Source: Anaerohalosphaeraceae bacterium (GTDB lineage: Bacteria; Planctomycetota; Phycisphaerae; Sedimentisphaerales; Anaerohalosphaeraceae). From it: 64,000 nucleotides of DNA. Shown piece by piece: positions 37,134 to 45,237 of this stretch. The notes under the pieces are model-generated. The model had not been told where the DNA came from. It saw nothing but the letters and a program-made list of their open reading frames with translations, and did no database searches. A program made the translations under genes and the position numbers. Numbering within the stretch: position 1 is the stretch's first letter; each line of letters opens with the position of its first letter. Where the stretch lies: the NCBI GenBank assembly GCA_037479115.1, contig JBBFLK010000009.1:1-64000 (forward strand). Reading direction: 5' to 3'.

Positions 37134-37220
37134 GGAGAGGTGTCGGAGCGGCTGATCGAGCTGGTTTCGAAAACCAGTGTGCCCTTTTGGGTACCGCGGG
37201 TTCGAATCCCGCCCTCTCCG
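37134..37220 (+). tRNA. tRNA-Ser (anticodon CGA)
   Basis: This is an 87-base class II tRNA. The acceptor stem GGAGAGG pairs with CCTCTCC, followed by discriminator G. The anticodon arm is CTGGT-TTCGAAA-ACCAG, giving anticodon CGA for UCG codons. A long variable arm (TGTGCCCTTTTGGGTACC) and the T arm GCGGGTTCGAATCCCGC are present. CCA is not encoded. Confidence 0.96.
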
Positions 37221-37296
37221 TTTGCTGTTTCTCTTCAGGACTGCCCCTGAGGATTCACTTTGGGAGCCATTCTTTTCTTCTTGGCGGTTTCGGGAA

Positions 37297-37917
37297 ATGC
37301 TGGTGATTATTGATTACGGTGTGGGGAATGTGCGGAGTGTCATTAATGCATTCCGGTACATTGGGGCCCCGATTGAGGTTTCGTGCAAACCGGCCGACAT
37401 CCGCCGGGCCCGCGGGCTGATTCTGCCCGGGGTCGGGGCCAGCGGCTATGCGATGCAGAATGTCGCCCCCATTGCCGAGGTCATTCAAGAACAAGCCGCA
37501 GCCGGCAAGCCCCTGCTGGGCATCTGCGTGGGCTATCAAATCCTGTTTGAGGAAACCTATGAGATGGGCGTGCATCGGTGCCTGGGACTTATCCGCGGCA
37601 AGGTGGTGCCGATTCCCAAAAATCTGGGGCTGACGATTCCGCATATGGGGTGGAATTATGTGGAAATCCCGGAAGGGATGGCCCTGCTGGAGGAGATGCG
37701 GCCGGGAAGGCATTTTGCATTCGCACATTCGTTCTATGCAGAGATTTCCGACCCGGAAACCCTGATTGCCTCCACACAATATGGAATCAAAATCCCCGCC
37801 GCCGTGCAGAAAAAAAACATCTTCGGCTGTCAGTTTCATCCGGAAAAAAGTGCGGCCGACGGGCTGCGGTTTTTGAAAAACTTTGTACGGTTCTGTGAGA
37901 AGCAGACGGTATGCTGA
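37297..37917 (+). CDS. hisH: Imidazole glycerol phosphate synthase glutaminase subunit HisH
   Basis: HisH releases ammonia from glutamine and channels it to HisF in histidine synthesis. The 206-residue product shows [12 protein letters not shown], the oxyanion motif [11 protein letters not shown], the nucleophile Cys in [13 protein letters not shown], and the catalytic His and Glu in CQFHPEKS. The ATG at 37297 gives the normal start; the open frame extends upstream into the tRNA and is not coding there. It overlaps hisF by seven bases. Confidence 0.96.
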   Translation: MLVIIDYGVGNVRSVINAFRYIGAPIEVSCKPADIRRARGLILPGVGASGYAMQNVAPIAEVIQEQAAAGKPLLGICVGYQILFEETYEMGVHRCLGLIRGKVVPIPKNLGLTIPHMGWNYVEIPEGMALLEEMRPGRHFAFAHSFYAEISDPETLIASTQYGIKIPAAVQKKNIFGCQFHPEKSAADGLRFLKNFVRFCEKQTVC

Positions 37918-38678
37918 CCAAACGAATCATCCCCTGTCTGGATGTCAAAGACAACCGGGTTGTCAAAGGGGTGAACTTTGTCAATCTGCGGGATGCAGGC
38001 GACCCGGTGGAACTGGGGGCCCGCTACAGCGAAGAAGGGGCGGATGAGCTGGTCTTTCTGGATATTACGGCGACGATTCGCTCTCGCAAAACTATCGTGG
38101 AGATGGTGGAAAAGGTGGCCGAGCGGGTGTTTATTCCTTTTACGGTCGGCGGCGGAATCTCCAGTGCCGATGAAATCGGGCTCCTGCTGCGAAGCGGTGC
38201 GGACAAATGCTCCATCAATACGGCGGCGGTGCGCAATCCCCACTTGATTTCAGAAGCGGCGTACCGGTTCGGCAGCCAGTGCGTCGTGCTGGCGATTGAC
38301 GCCCGACGCACTCCCGGGCAAACAAACCGCTGGCATGTGTGTGTCAAGGCCGGTTCGGAGCCGACAGAGTTGGATGCGGTGGAATGGGCCGTACGGGCTC
38401 AGGAGCTGGGGGCGGGAGAAATCCTGCTGACCAGCATGGACGCCGACGGCACGCAGGCGGGATATGATGTGGCCCTGACACGGGCGATTGCAGAGGCGGT
38501 GGAAATTCCGGTGATTGCCTCCGGCGGGGCCGGCACACTCGAAAGCATGGCGGAGGTGATTGAAGCAGGCCGAGCCGATGCCGTCCTGGCTGCCTCAATT
38601 TTCCATTACGGAACCTATTCCATCCGACAGGTGAAAGACTATCTGGCCCAACGGGGGATTCCCATCCGGCCGGTCTGA
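37911..38678 (+). CDS. hisF: Imidazole glycerol phosphate synthase cyclase subunit HisF
   Basis: The 255-residue TIM barrel begins [19 protein letters not shown] with the catalytic Asp11. [15 protein letters not shown] and the second catalytic Asp in [15 protein letters not shown] follow, then phosphate-binding VIASGGAG. It turns PRFAR plus ammonia into IGP and AICAR. It overlaps hisH (ATGCTGA), so the partners are made in equal amounts. It converges with the kamA-family gene 37 bases away. No other his genes are in the window. Confidence 0.97.
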   Translation: MLTKRIIPCLDVKDNRVVKGVNFVNLRDAGDPVELGARYSEEGADELVFLDITATIRSRKTIVEMVEKVAERVFIPFTVGGGISSADEIGLLLRSGADKCSINTAAVRNPHLISEAAYRFGSQCVVLAIDARRTPGQTNRWHVCVKAGSEPTELDAVEWAVRAQELGAGEILLTSMDADGTQAGYDVALTRAIAEAVEIPVIASGGAGTLESMAEVIEAGRADAVLAASIFHYGTYSIRQVKDYLAQRGIPIRPV

Positions 38679-38715
38679 AACTCCTTTTGTCGTCCGCCGT
38701 AAATCAGACCTAAGA

Positions 38716-39852
38716 TTACTCCGGCCCGTAGAAATGATACGGACGCTCCGGCGGGTAATCGCGAATGACTTCTTCATAGTCATCCAGCCAGCAGGCTTTT
38801 GGATTGGAACGGCAGACCAGCACGCGGCTGCTGTCGGCGTCATCGGCCGCCCGATGATATTTGAAATAGGTGTATTCTTCCGTTTTGGCAATAATTTCAA
38901 GCTTGCCGGTTGAATGGGACATCACAAAGCGAAGCCGTTTGGCCAGGCCGGAAACCATCGACTTGGCCTGACGAAGAATGTCGTAGCCCTCTTCAATCGG
39001 CACGGTGTAGGCGTGATTGCCCAGAGCAGGTCGGCACTGGAACAGATAATACGGCACAATCCCCGCAAAGGAACACTTCCGCATCAGAAGAGCCAGAGTT
39101 TGGGGGTTGTCATTGACGCCGCGAATCAGCGGACACTGGTTGCACAGAACGGCCCCGGCCTTCTGGAGACGATGAGCGGCCTCGAGGGCCTCCGGGGTTA
39201 ATTCGCGCGGATGACAGAAATGAGTCATGATGTAGATTTTCCTGTCCGGCAGCGAATGCTTTTCAATCAGCGTGATCAGCTCGTTATCATCCAGAATTCG
39301 AAACGGATTGAAAACGGGGATGCGCGTTCCGATGCGGATAATCTGCACATGGGGAATCTGTCGCAGCGGAGCGATAATCTGTTCCAGCCTGCGTGTGGAC
39401 AGGACGAACGGGTCGCCGCCGGTCAGCAGCACATTGGTAATCTCGGTGTGAGAACGGATATAATCGAGAGCGGCCGGCAAATCGCGAAGAACCTCCTGCT
39501 TTTGGCGGGCAAAAAGCCGCTTGCGGAAACAGTAGCGGCAGATGCCGTCGCAGACCTCGCTGACCAGCAGGAGCACCGTCGTGTTGTATTTGTGTTCGAC
39601 GCCCTGCATCACCGTATAGGCGCTTTCATCGGACGGGTCAGGCCGGCCCCACGGCTCCAGTTCATCGGCACTGGGCACAATAATCCGTCGAATGGGGTCG
39701 GCCGGGTCATTCCAGTCAATCAGGGAAAGATAGTAGTCATTGGACCGGAAAGGAAAACGCTCGACCACCGGTCCCAGGAGAGCTTTTTCCTTTTCTGTCA
39801 GAGCGGAAATCTGCCGGATGTCTGTGCAGTATCGGATGTTTCCTGTATTCAT
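38716..39852 (-). CDS. KamA-family radical SAM protein (lysine 2,3-aminomutase-like)
   Basis: The 378-residue product has the radical SAM cluster motif CDGICRYCFRKRLF (CxxxCxxC), then LLTGGDPFVLS and CNQCPLIRGVNDN, as in lysine and glutamate 2,3-aminomutases. A Lys in MSHSTGKLEI lies where the PLP lysine is expected. Substrate could be lysine, glutamate or an EF-P lysine; the sequence alone does not decide. The ATG at 39852 follows GGGAG; a start nine codons earlier lacks a site. It stands alone between hisF and the polysaccharide locus. Confidence 0.88.
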   Translation of the reverse strand: MNTGNIRYCTDIRQISALTEKEKALLGPVVERFPFRSNDYYLSLIDWNDPADPIRRIIVPSADELEPWGRPDPSDESAYTVMQGVEHKYNTTVLLLVSEVCDGICRYCFRKRLFARQKQEVLRDLPAALDYIRSHTEITNVLLTGGDPFVLSTRRLEQIIAPLRQIPHVQIIRIGTRIPVFNPFRILDDNELITLIEKHSLPDRKIYIMTHFCHPRELTPEALEAAHRLQKAGAVLCNQCPLIRGVNDNPQTLALLMRKCSFAGIVPYYLFQCRPALGNHAYTVPIEEGYDILRQAKSMVSGLAKRLRFVMSHSTGKLEIIAKTEEYTYFKYHRAADDADSSRVLVCRSNPKACWLDDYEEVIRDYPPERPYHFYGPE

Positions 39853-39959
39853 ACAAACTCCCTCTGGAACACTTCTCATTGGTACTCTTTTTGCATAGAA
39901 TACTCCAAACGGATGACTCCGGCAAGGAGGAAAAAAGGAATGTTTCTCAAAAAATCAAA

Positions 39960-40988
39960 TCAGACTTTTTTGAGAAAGTCTTTTTTCCAGATGACAAGGA
40001 AGGTGATGAGAAGAGTGAGAAAGTAAAGTGGAAGGGCCGGGCCAAGACCGAGCCGAAAGCCGAGCAGACCGACGGCGGAAAACAGAACCGTCAGGAGATA
40101 ACACGCCCAGACGGATTGGGTTTTTGTAAAGCCCCGATCGACCAGCTGGTCGTAAATATGCCCTCGGTCTGAAACAAAGAGCGGCTTTTTGTTCAGGAAC
40201 CGGCGGAGAATGGCCACCGACGTATCTAAAATCGGCAGACCAAAAATAAACAGGGATGCCAGAAAAACCGCCGGGCCCTGCAGCAGAAACAGAATCATCT
40301 GACAGGCCAGCAGAAACCCAATCAGAAGCGAGCCGGCATCGCCCATAAAAATCGAAGCGGGCGGATAATTCAACACCAAAAACCCGGCACAGGCGGCGGC
40401 CAGAGACAATGCGAGCGTCTGCTGAAACGAACTGAAGGCCGAGCGGCTCATCGACGCCAGCAGAAAAAATCCGATGCAAATCAAAAATGTCACCCCTCCG
40501 CACAGGCCGTCCAGCCCATCGAGCAGATTGACGGAGTTGGAGGCCCCGAGAACAAAAAAGACAAGCAGGCCGAATGAAAGCACCGCTGCAGCAGGGGCCG
40601 ACAGCTGCGGAAAAACACCCTTTAAATGAGAGTTCAGGAAAAATACAGCCAGGGCCGCCGTCAAAATCTGTCCGGCGATTTTGCGGGACGGCGACAAGGC
40701 AAAGATGTCATCCGCCAGACCGACCAGACAAATCAGGACGGAAGCAGCCAGAAACCACACAAGGCCGGCAAATTGTTCCCCTGCAAAAAGCGAAAACATT
40801 CCGACGGCAAACCCGACCCAGATGCCCAGCCCGCCGAGATAAGCAATCGGCCGGCCGTGCGTTTTGACGGTATTGTCCGGCCGGTCCACAATATTGAATC
40901 GAAGGGCCAGCCGCCGGCTCAGCCACGTGGCGGCCAGCCCAGCAGCCAAACTCACAACGAAAATCAAAAACCCATCCATCCAGCGCAT
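39960..40988 (-). CDS. Undecaprenyl-phosphate sugar-1-phosphate transferase (WecA/TagO-like)
   Basis: The 342-residue polytopic protein of the MraY/WecA family has the catalytic Asp pair in GLADDIFALSP, the Asn and Asp cluster in NSVNLLDGLDGLCGG, the MGDAGS motif in SIFMGDAGSLLIGF, and the His-containing loop SDRGHIYDQLVDRGFT. It would move GlcNAc-1-P or a related sugar phosphate onto the lipid carrier, the first step of polysaccharide assembly. The ATG at 40988 was preferred over TTG at 40994. It lies 12 bases after the ATP-grasp fusion gene. Confidence 0.92.
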   Translation of the reverse strand: MRWMDGFLIFVVSLAAGLAATWLSRRLALRFNIVDRPDNTVKTHGRPIAYLGGLGIWVGFAVGMFSLFAGEQFAGLVWFLAASVLICLVGLADDIFALSPSRKIAGQILTAALAVFFLNSHLKGVFPQLSAPAAAVLSFGLLVFFVLGASNSVNLLDGLDGLCGGVTFLICIGFFLLASMSRSAFSSFQQTLALSLAAACAGFLVLNYPPASIFMGDAGSLLIGFLLACQMILFLLQGPAVFLASLFIFGLPILDTSVAILRRFLNKKPLFVSDRGHIYDQLVDRGFTKTQSVWACYLLTVLFSAVGLLGFRLGLGPALPLYFLTLLITFLVIWKKDFLKKV

Positions 40989-41000
40989 CTTCAAAAAAAC

Positions 41001-43508
41001 TTAACGAACCATATTTTTCGTGGCGGGATTCAAACTGCCGCCCGATTTGATGAACTTTACAAAATAATCCAGATGCTGAAAAACAAACGGAAGCGGGTCC
41101 GCCAGCAGAAAATCATCGTGGCGGCAGTTTCGGCAAGGCAGAAAGACCCGCCCGGCCTCCGAAAAACGCCCTCTTTTAAGCAGTTCCACAAACGCAAAAA
41201 AATCCCCCAAAATCCACCGGCAGAAAAGGGACTGCGGTTTGACATCCGCAAAGGATAGTTCATCCCCCTTGGCCAGACGATACCACAGCCAGGGGAAATC
41301 CACACCGGCGTACAGCGCCAGCGCCATCGCCCCCCACGGACGAGGATTCAGTTCAATCAGCCGCCAGGTTCCCGCTGCATCCTGGATAAAATCCAGGTGA
41401 GCCAGGCCGTGCCATCCCAAACCGCCGAGAACTTTTTGAGCAAAGTCCACAAGAACCGGGGCCTCGAGTGTTTTTCTCATCGTCGAGGTCCCGAATCGAT
41501 TCGGTTCCTTGCAGCGAAGATATTCTTCCGCAAAAAAGGCTAGCGGTCTGCCGCGGTCATAGAGGGCACAGACACCGGCCGCCCTTCCGGGCAGATACTC
41601 CTGCAAAAACGGCCAGCGGTCCTGTTCGAGTTCATACGTATCAATCAGATATCGAAACTGCCGTTTCAGCTCCTCCCAACTGCGCGGAACGGTTACCCCC
41701 TTGGCACTGTTGCCGATACGGGTTTTGAGAATCACCGGCCAGGTAAAATCTCGTACGGCCTTCTCCAGTTCTTGTTCCGACTGAATGGGGCGGGTTTGCG
41801 GGACCGGTACGCCAAAGTCTGCAGCCCGCCGCATCAGCTCCAGCTTGTCCTCCGCCGTTTGATAGGTTTGCCAGTCCGGCACGGCAATCCGAATATGGCT
41901 GGGAAACCGGTCTCGAAAGCGGCTGACCAGCCCAATGTCTTCGTGACAGGGCAGAAGGACTTCCGCCTCTGTCCGCTCAAGAGCCCCCAGAAGGGCGTCG
42001 ATATAGCGTTCGGGTTCCAGAAAGAAATCCGGCAGGCGCTCAAACGAACGGCTGTACCGGGAAAAACGGCACATGGCCAAAGGAGAAGCGTCTCCGACGT
42101 GGACCTTTATGCCTTTTTGTCCCAACGAAAAAAGGACCGCATAAGAGGAACGGCACCAGCCGTAAGTAATAAATGCCGCCGGCATCTGAGCGGAAAAAGA
42201 AAGCGGCGCGGGCGGAGTAATCGTCTGCTGTTGGAGTTCCTCCGCCGCCGGTCTGTCAACCCAGACGGCGACCGATTCATTTTCAAGAACAATGGAATTC
42301 CAGCCGAGTTTTTCCACAAACAGTCTGCGGCTGGCAAGGTTGTTTATGTCGATTTTGTTGCCGCGGATTCGGACCACTCCCCGTTTGAAGAATTCATCCA
42401 TCAACGCCCGAGCCAGACGAACGGCGTTGCCTCCGCCCCGATAATCCGGATGCAGTGCGATCGGCATAAAATACCCCACCGGACCGGCGGGCGGCGTATT
42501 CTCAAACCGTTCAGGATGCCGGCGGTATTCTTCGAACAGCTCCCGACGGCCCATCGAGCGAACCAATCGAGAAAGCAGAGAGGGCTGAGAAACCAAAGCC
42601 CAGAAAAGATGCCAGCCGACCAAAAACCAGTGCCGTCTGAAAAACCGCTTCTGGAAGCCCGGACGGAGTGTTCCGGCGGCATATCCGGCCACAAGCCCCG
42701 TCGCCGTATCAAACAGCACCACCGCCAGGCTGTCCGGCTCCTCGACATACTGCGCATACAGATGCCGGGCAACCTGCGGGTTTAAAACAGAAAACAGCGA
42801 CACGGAAGGCGGAAAACAAAACCGATGAATTGTAACCACCTGGTCCACATCAGACAGCTGCATGGAACGGAAGACCAGCCTCTGTTCCTCGGAAACAACC
42901 GGACGGACAGGCGCCACATAAACATTGCTGACAACACCGTGGTTGACAATCTGAGTCGCCAGGCGAAAGCCGGTTTTCCGGTAAAGACGATTCGCCGGTT
43001 CATTGAAATCCGCCACCAGCACTTTGACCCGCTCAATCCCCCGTGCCGCGCATTCCTGAAATCCGCGCTCAATCAGACGATTGCCCAGTTTTTGTCCGCG
43101 GCAGTCTGCGGCCACCCCGATGGAAAGCAGCTCTGCATCCGGAAGGCGAAGGCGGCCGATTCGGCGGGGATACAGCAGCGTTTCGAGAATCCGGCGAAGC
43201 ACCGAAAAAGAGAAAACTTTTCGAAGCAGAAGGCCGACAAATTTCAGCCCGCGCCGGCGAAGCACGGAATGATAAACTTTTCTTAAATTGGTTGTAAACG
43301 AAGCGAACCCTACAACCCTGCCGTCCGCAATGGCTACATATCCGAAACTCTCGGCACTTTCCGCCAGGGTTTCGTACAGCGCCGTGACAAATTCCTCCCC
43401 CAGTGAACTGATAAAGCCCTGATGAATTCCTTCAATATGAAGGCGTGCCACTTCCCGGGCATGCTCGGCCTTCATCGGCACAATCTGTATTCCTTGTTCG
43501 TCCGTCAT
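41001..43508 (-). CDS. Tandem GNAT acetyltransferase - ATP-grasp ligase fusion
   Basis: The product is 835 residues. A first GNAT domain (about residues 5-200) contains LSIGVAADCRGQKLGNRLI and NEPANRLYRKTGF. A second (about 210-425) contains YFMPIALHPDYRGGGNAVRL and NLASRRLFVEKLGW. The C-terminal half is an ATP-grasp enzyme: ITYGWCRSSYAVLFSLGQKG, WPVILKTRIGNSAKGVTVPR and LAHLDFIQDAAGTWRLIELN with its metal-binding Glu and Asn. Such ligases join a carboxylate to an amine. A sugar amide or peptide-like substituent on the polysaccharide is a reasonable guess. The ATG at 43508 has no good ribosome site; a TTG at 43550 overlaps the thiolase gene. Confidence 0.88.
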   Translation of the reverse strand: MTDEQGIQIVPMKAEHAREVARLHIEGIHQGFISSLGEEFVTALYETLAESAESFGYVAIADGRVVGFASFTTNLRKVYHSVLRRRGLKFVGLLLRKVFSFSVLRRILETLLYPRRIGRLRLPDAELLSIGVAADCRGQKLGNRLIERGFQECAARGIERVKVLVADFNEPANRLYRKTGFRLATQIVNHGVVSNVYVAPVRPVVSEEQRLVFRSMQLSDVDQVVTIHRFCFPPSVSLFSVLNPQVARHLYAQYVEEPDSLAVVLFDTATGLVAGYAAGTLRPGFQKRFFRRHWFLVGWHLFWALVSQPSLLSRLVRSMGRRELFEEYRRHPERFENTPPAGPVGYFMPIALHPDYRGGGNAVRLARALMDEFFKRGVVRIRGNKIDINNLASRRLFVEKLGWNSIVLENESVAVWVDRPAAEELQQQTITPPAPLSFSAQMPAAFITYGWCRSSYAVLFSLGQKGIKVHVGDASPLAMCRFSRYSRSFERLPDFFLEPERYIDALLGALERTEAEVLLPCHEDIGLVSRFRDRFPSHIRIAVPDWQTYQTAEDKLELMRRAADFGVPVPQTRPIQSEQELEKAVRDFTWPVILKTRIGNSAKGVTVPRSWEELKRQFRYLIDTYELEQDRWPFLQEYLPGRAAGVCALYDRGRPLAFFAEEYLRCKEPNRFGTSTMRKTLEAPVLVDFAQKVLGGLGWHGLAHLDFIQDAAGTWRLIELNPRPWGAMALALYAGVDFPWLWYRLAKGDELSFADVKPQSLFCRWILGDFFAFVELLKRGRFSEAGRVFLPCRNCRHDDFLLADPLPFVFQHLDYFVKFIKSGGSLNPATKNMVR

Positions 43509-43527
43509 AGAGCAGAAATCCGAAAAC

Positions 43528-44760
43528 TCATCGTCCGATGATAAACACAACGTTGGTCGTCGCGGAGCCGCCGATATTCAGCGTGGCAACGCGGCGGGCG
43601 CCGGGCACCTGATAATCGCCGGCGGTTTCGGTCACCTGTTTATAGGCATCCAGCAGCTGGCGGGCGCCGGTGGCCCCGACGGGATGGCCGCAGCCGATGA
43701 GCCCGCCGGACGGATTAATCGGCAGCCGCCCGCCCATTTCTATGACCCCCTCCTCAATCGCCTTCCAGGACTGCCCCGGCTCCGTCAGTCCAAAGTGGTC
43801 AATCGCCATATACTCAGACGTTGTAAAGCAGTCGTGCGTCTCAATGGCATCCAAATCCCAGCAGTCCTTCAGTCCGGCCCGCCGGTAGGCATCCGTAATC
43901 GCCTTGCGGGTCCAGGGCAGGACATAGGGCTGCCCCTCGGATTCGGCGACTTTGGCGGCAAACTCCATCGGGGCCGTCGTATGGCCCCAGCCCAAAATCC
44001 GCGGCAGCGCCTCCAGGGGTTTGCCCAGTCGGCGGGCATACGCGGCGGCAAAATGCTCCGAGGCCAAATAGATGCAAACAGCCCCGTCGGTCACCTGGGA
44101 ACAGTCCGTCACTTTGATTCGCCCGACGATGGCGGTATTGTACTGCCCTGTTCGGCAGGCATGGTCATAATTCATAAACCAGTCGCGGGTCTGAGCATTC
44201 GGATTGCGTTTGGCGTTGGCATAGTTAATCGCGGCAATCCGGGCCAGATGCCGATTGTCCAGACCATAGCGGGCCTCATACACATCGCCGAGTTTTCCGA
44301 ACAGTTTGGGGAAGGGAAACTCAATGCCGGCCGATTCCCGCTCGTACCAGGCCGCCGTCCCCAGATAGTCGCCGCCCTTGGCCGGCGAGACGGTCTTCAT
44401 CTGTTCCACTCCGACGACGGCAATGCAGTCATACAGGCCCGCCTGGATGTGAGCCATTGCCGACAGGGCCGCCAGAGCACTGGAGGCACAGGCCCCTTCA
44501 AATCGGCAGGTCGGCAGCCCGCGAAAGGCCGGGTCGAAATCGACAAAAAAGGCCCCCAAATGCCCCTGCATACAGTACAGTTCCGCGGCGAAGTTGCCGA
44601 TAAAGGCCGCCTGAATATCCCGCGGCTCGATGCGGGTCACGGCCAGCGAGCCCTCGTACGCCTCCCGCATCATCGCGCTGATGTGCTTGTTTTCCCGTGC
44701 CCAGTTGCGGGCAAAATCGGTCTGATAACCGCCCAGAAGGTAAACGTTTTGTCCGCTCAT
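43528..44760 (-). CDS. Thiolase-family acetyl-CoA acetyltransferase
   Basis: The 410-residue product is a thiolase-fold enzyme of the non-canonical SCP-x-like group. The nucleophile Cys lies in CRFEGACASSALAAL. The His pair is in IETHDCFTTSEY and NPSGGLIGCGHPVGATGARQ, and the ending LNIGGSATTNVVFIIGR is family-like. It could make or cleave beta-ketoacyl-CoA. The ATG at 44760 follows GAAGAGG. A 3-hydroxyacyl-CoA dehydrogenase gene lies upstream, separated only by the four-helix cassette, so the two probably act in one pathway. Confidence 0.9.
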   Translation of the reverse strand: MSGQNVYLLGGYQTDFARNWARENKHISAMMREAYEGSLAVTRIEPRDIQAAFIGNFAAELYCMQGHLGAFFVDFDPAFRGLPTCRFEGACASSALAALSAMAHIQAGLYDCIAVVGVEQMKTVSPAKGGDYLGTAAWYERESAGIEFPFPKLFGKLGDVYEARYGLDNRHLARIAAINYANAKRNPNAQTRDWFMNYDHACRTGQYNTAIVGRIKVTDCSQVTDGAVCIYLASEHFAAAYARRLGKPLEALPRILGWGHTTAPMEFAAKVAESEGQPYVLPWTRKAITDAYRRAGLKDCWDLDAIETHDCFTTSEYMAIDHFGLTEPGQSWKAIEEGVIEMGGRLPINPSGGLIGCGHPVGATGARQLLDAYKQVTETAGDYQVPGARRVATLNIGGSATTNVVFIIGR

Positions 44761-44776
44761 TTTATCCTCTTCAGAT

Positions 44777-45234
44777 TCCAGTATCCAGCAGCCGGATTCC
44801 AGCAAGGGATTCGACCGCTCTTTGACAATTTGCTACTCGCTGCTCTTGCGAATAGTCCGTGCAAAAGCTGTAAGCATTTTTCTGATTTCCGCAACTTCCG
44901 CAGAAATCTGCAAAAAGTCCTTTTCCTCTACATACTTGAGTTCTGTGCTCAAAAAAAAGAAGATATTCCACTTCATTCAGAGAGCCCAGCGAAATATCCA
45001 CGAATCGCGTCAACTCCGTTCCGGTAGTCCGCCCGCAGCCTTCTGCAATATTCGTCGGAATCGAAACAGCAGAGCGTCTCAGCTGCGAACACAGTCCATA
45101 CATTTCTTTTGCAGGAAATGTTTCTGTCAATTCATAAACCTGCAAAACCAGTTTATGAGAACGATGCCAAGCGTGAATTTTCCGATAATCTTTCATTCGT
45201 TTTCATTTCTGGCTGCTGTATGCTGGAAACTGGA
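44777..45234. mobile_element. Putative four-helix-bundle cassette with inverted-repeat ends
   Basis: TCCAGTATCCAGCA (44777-44790) and TGCTGGAAACTGGA (45221-45234) are inverted copies matching at 13 of 14 positions, and both ends also carry AGCAGCC or its complement. They enclose one gene and fill almost exactly the space between the dehydrogenase stop and the thiolase ribosome site. The unit recalls intervening sequences in 23S rRNA genes, which carry the same protein family. Confidence 0.45.
44833..45196 (-). pseudogene. Four-helix-bundle (S23/IVS-type) protein, frameshifted
   Basis: The N-terminal 80 residues match the family well (KIHAWHRSHKLVLQVYELTE, QLRRSAVSIPTNIAEGCGR, SLGSLNEVEYLLFF). 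At an eight-base homopolymer (A8 on the plus strand, 44951-44958) the frame changes and reads a Cys-rich nonsense tail to 44771. Removing one base restores a normal family ending, LSTELKYVEEKDFLQISAEV then EIRKMLTAFARTIRKSSE, with a stop at 44833-44835. Either the gene is broken, it varies by slippage, or the base is a sequencing error. These proteins form pentameric rings and are often found in 23S rRNA insertions. Confidence 0.8.
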
Positions 45235-45237
45235 CGC

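Noticed and set aside
37221-37296. Integration site at the 3' end of tRNA-Ser
   Set aside because: No integrase gene and no second copy of the tRNA end was seen nearby; hisH follows directly.
43684-45027. 447-residue plus-strand frame
   Set aside because: Antisense to the thiolase and the four-helix gene, with no recognisable domain.
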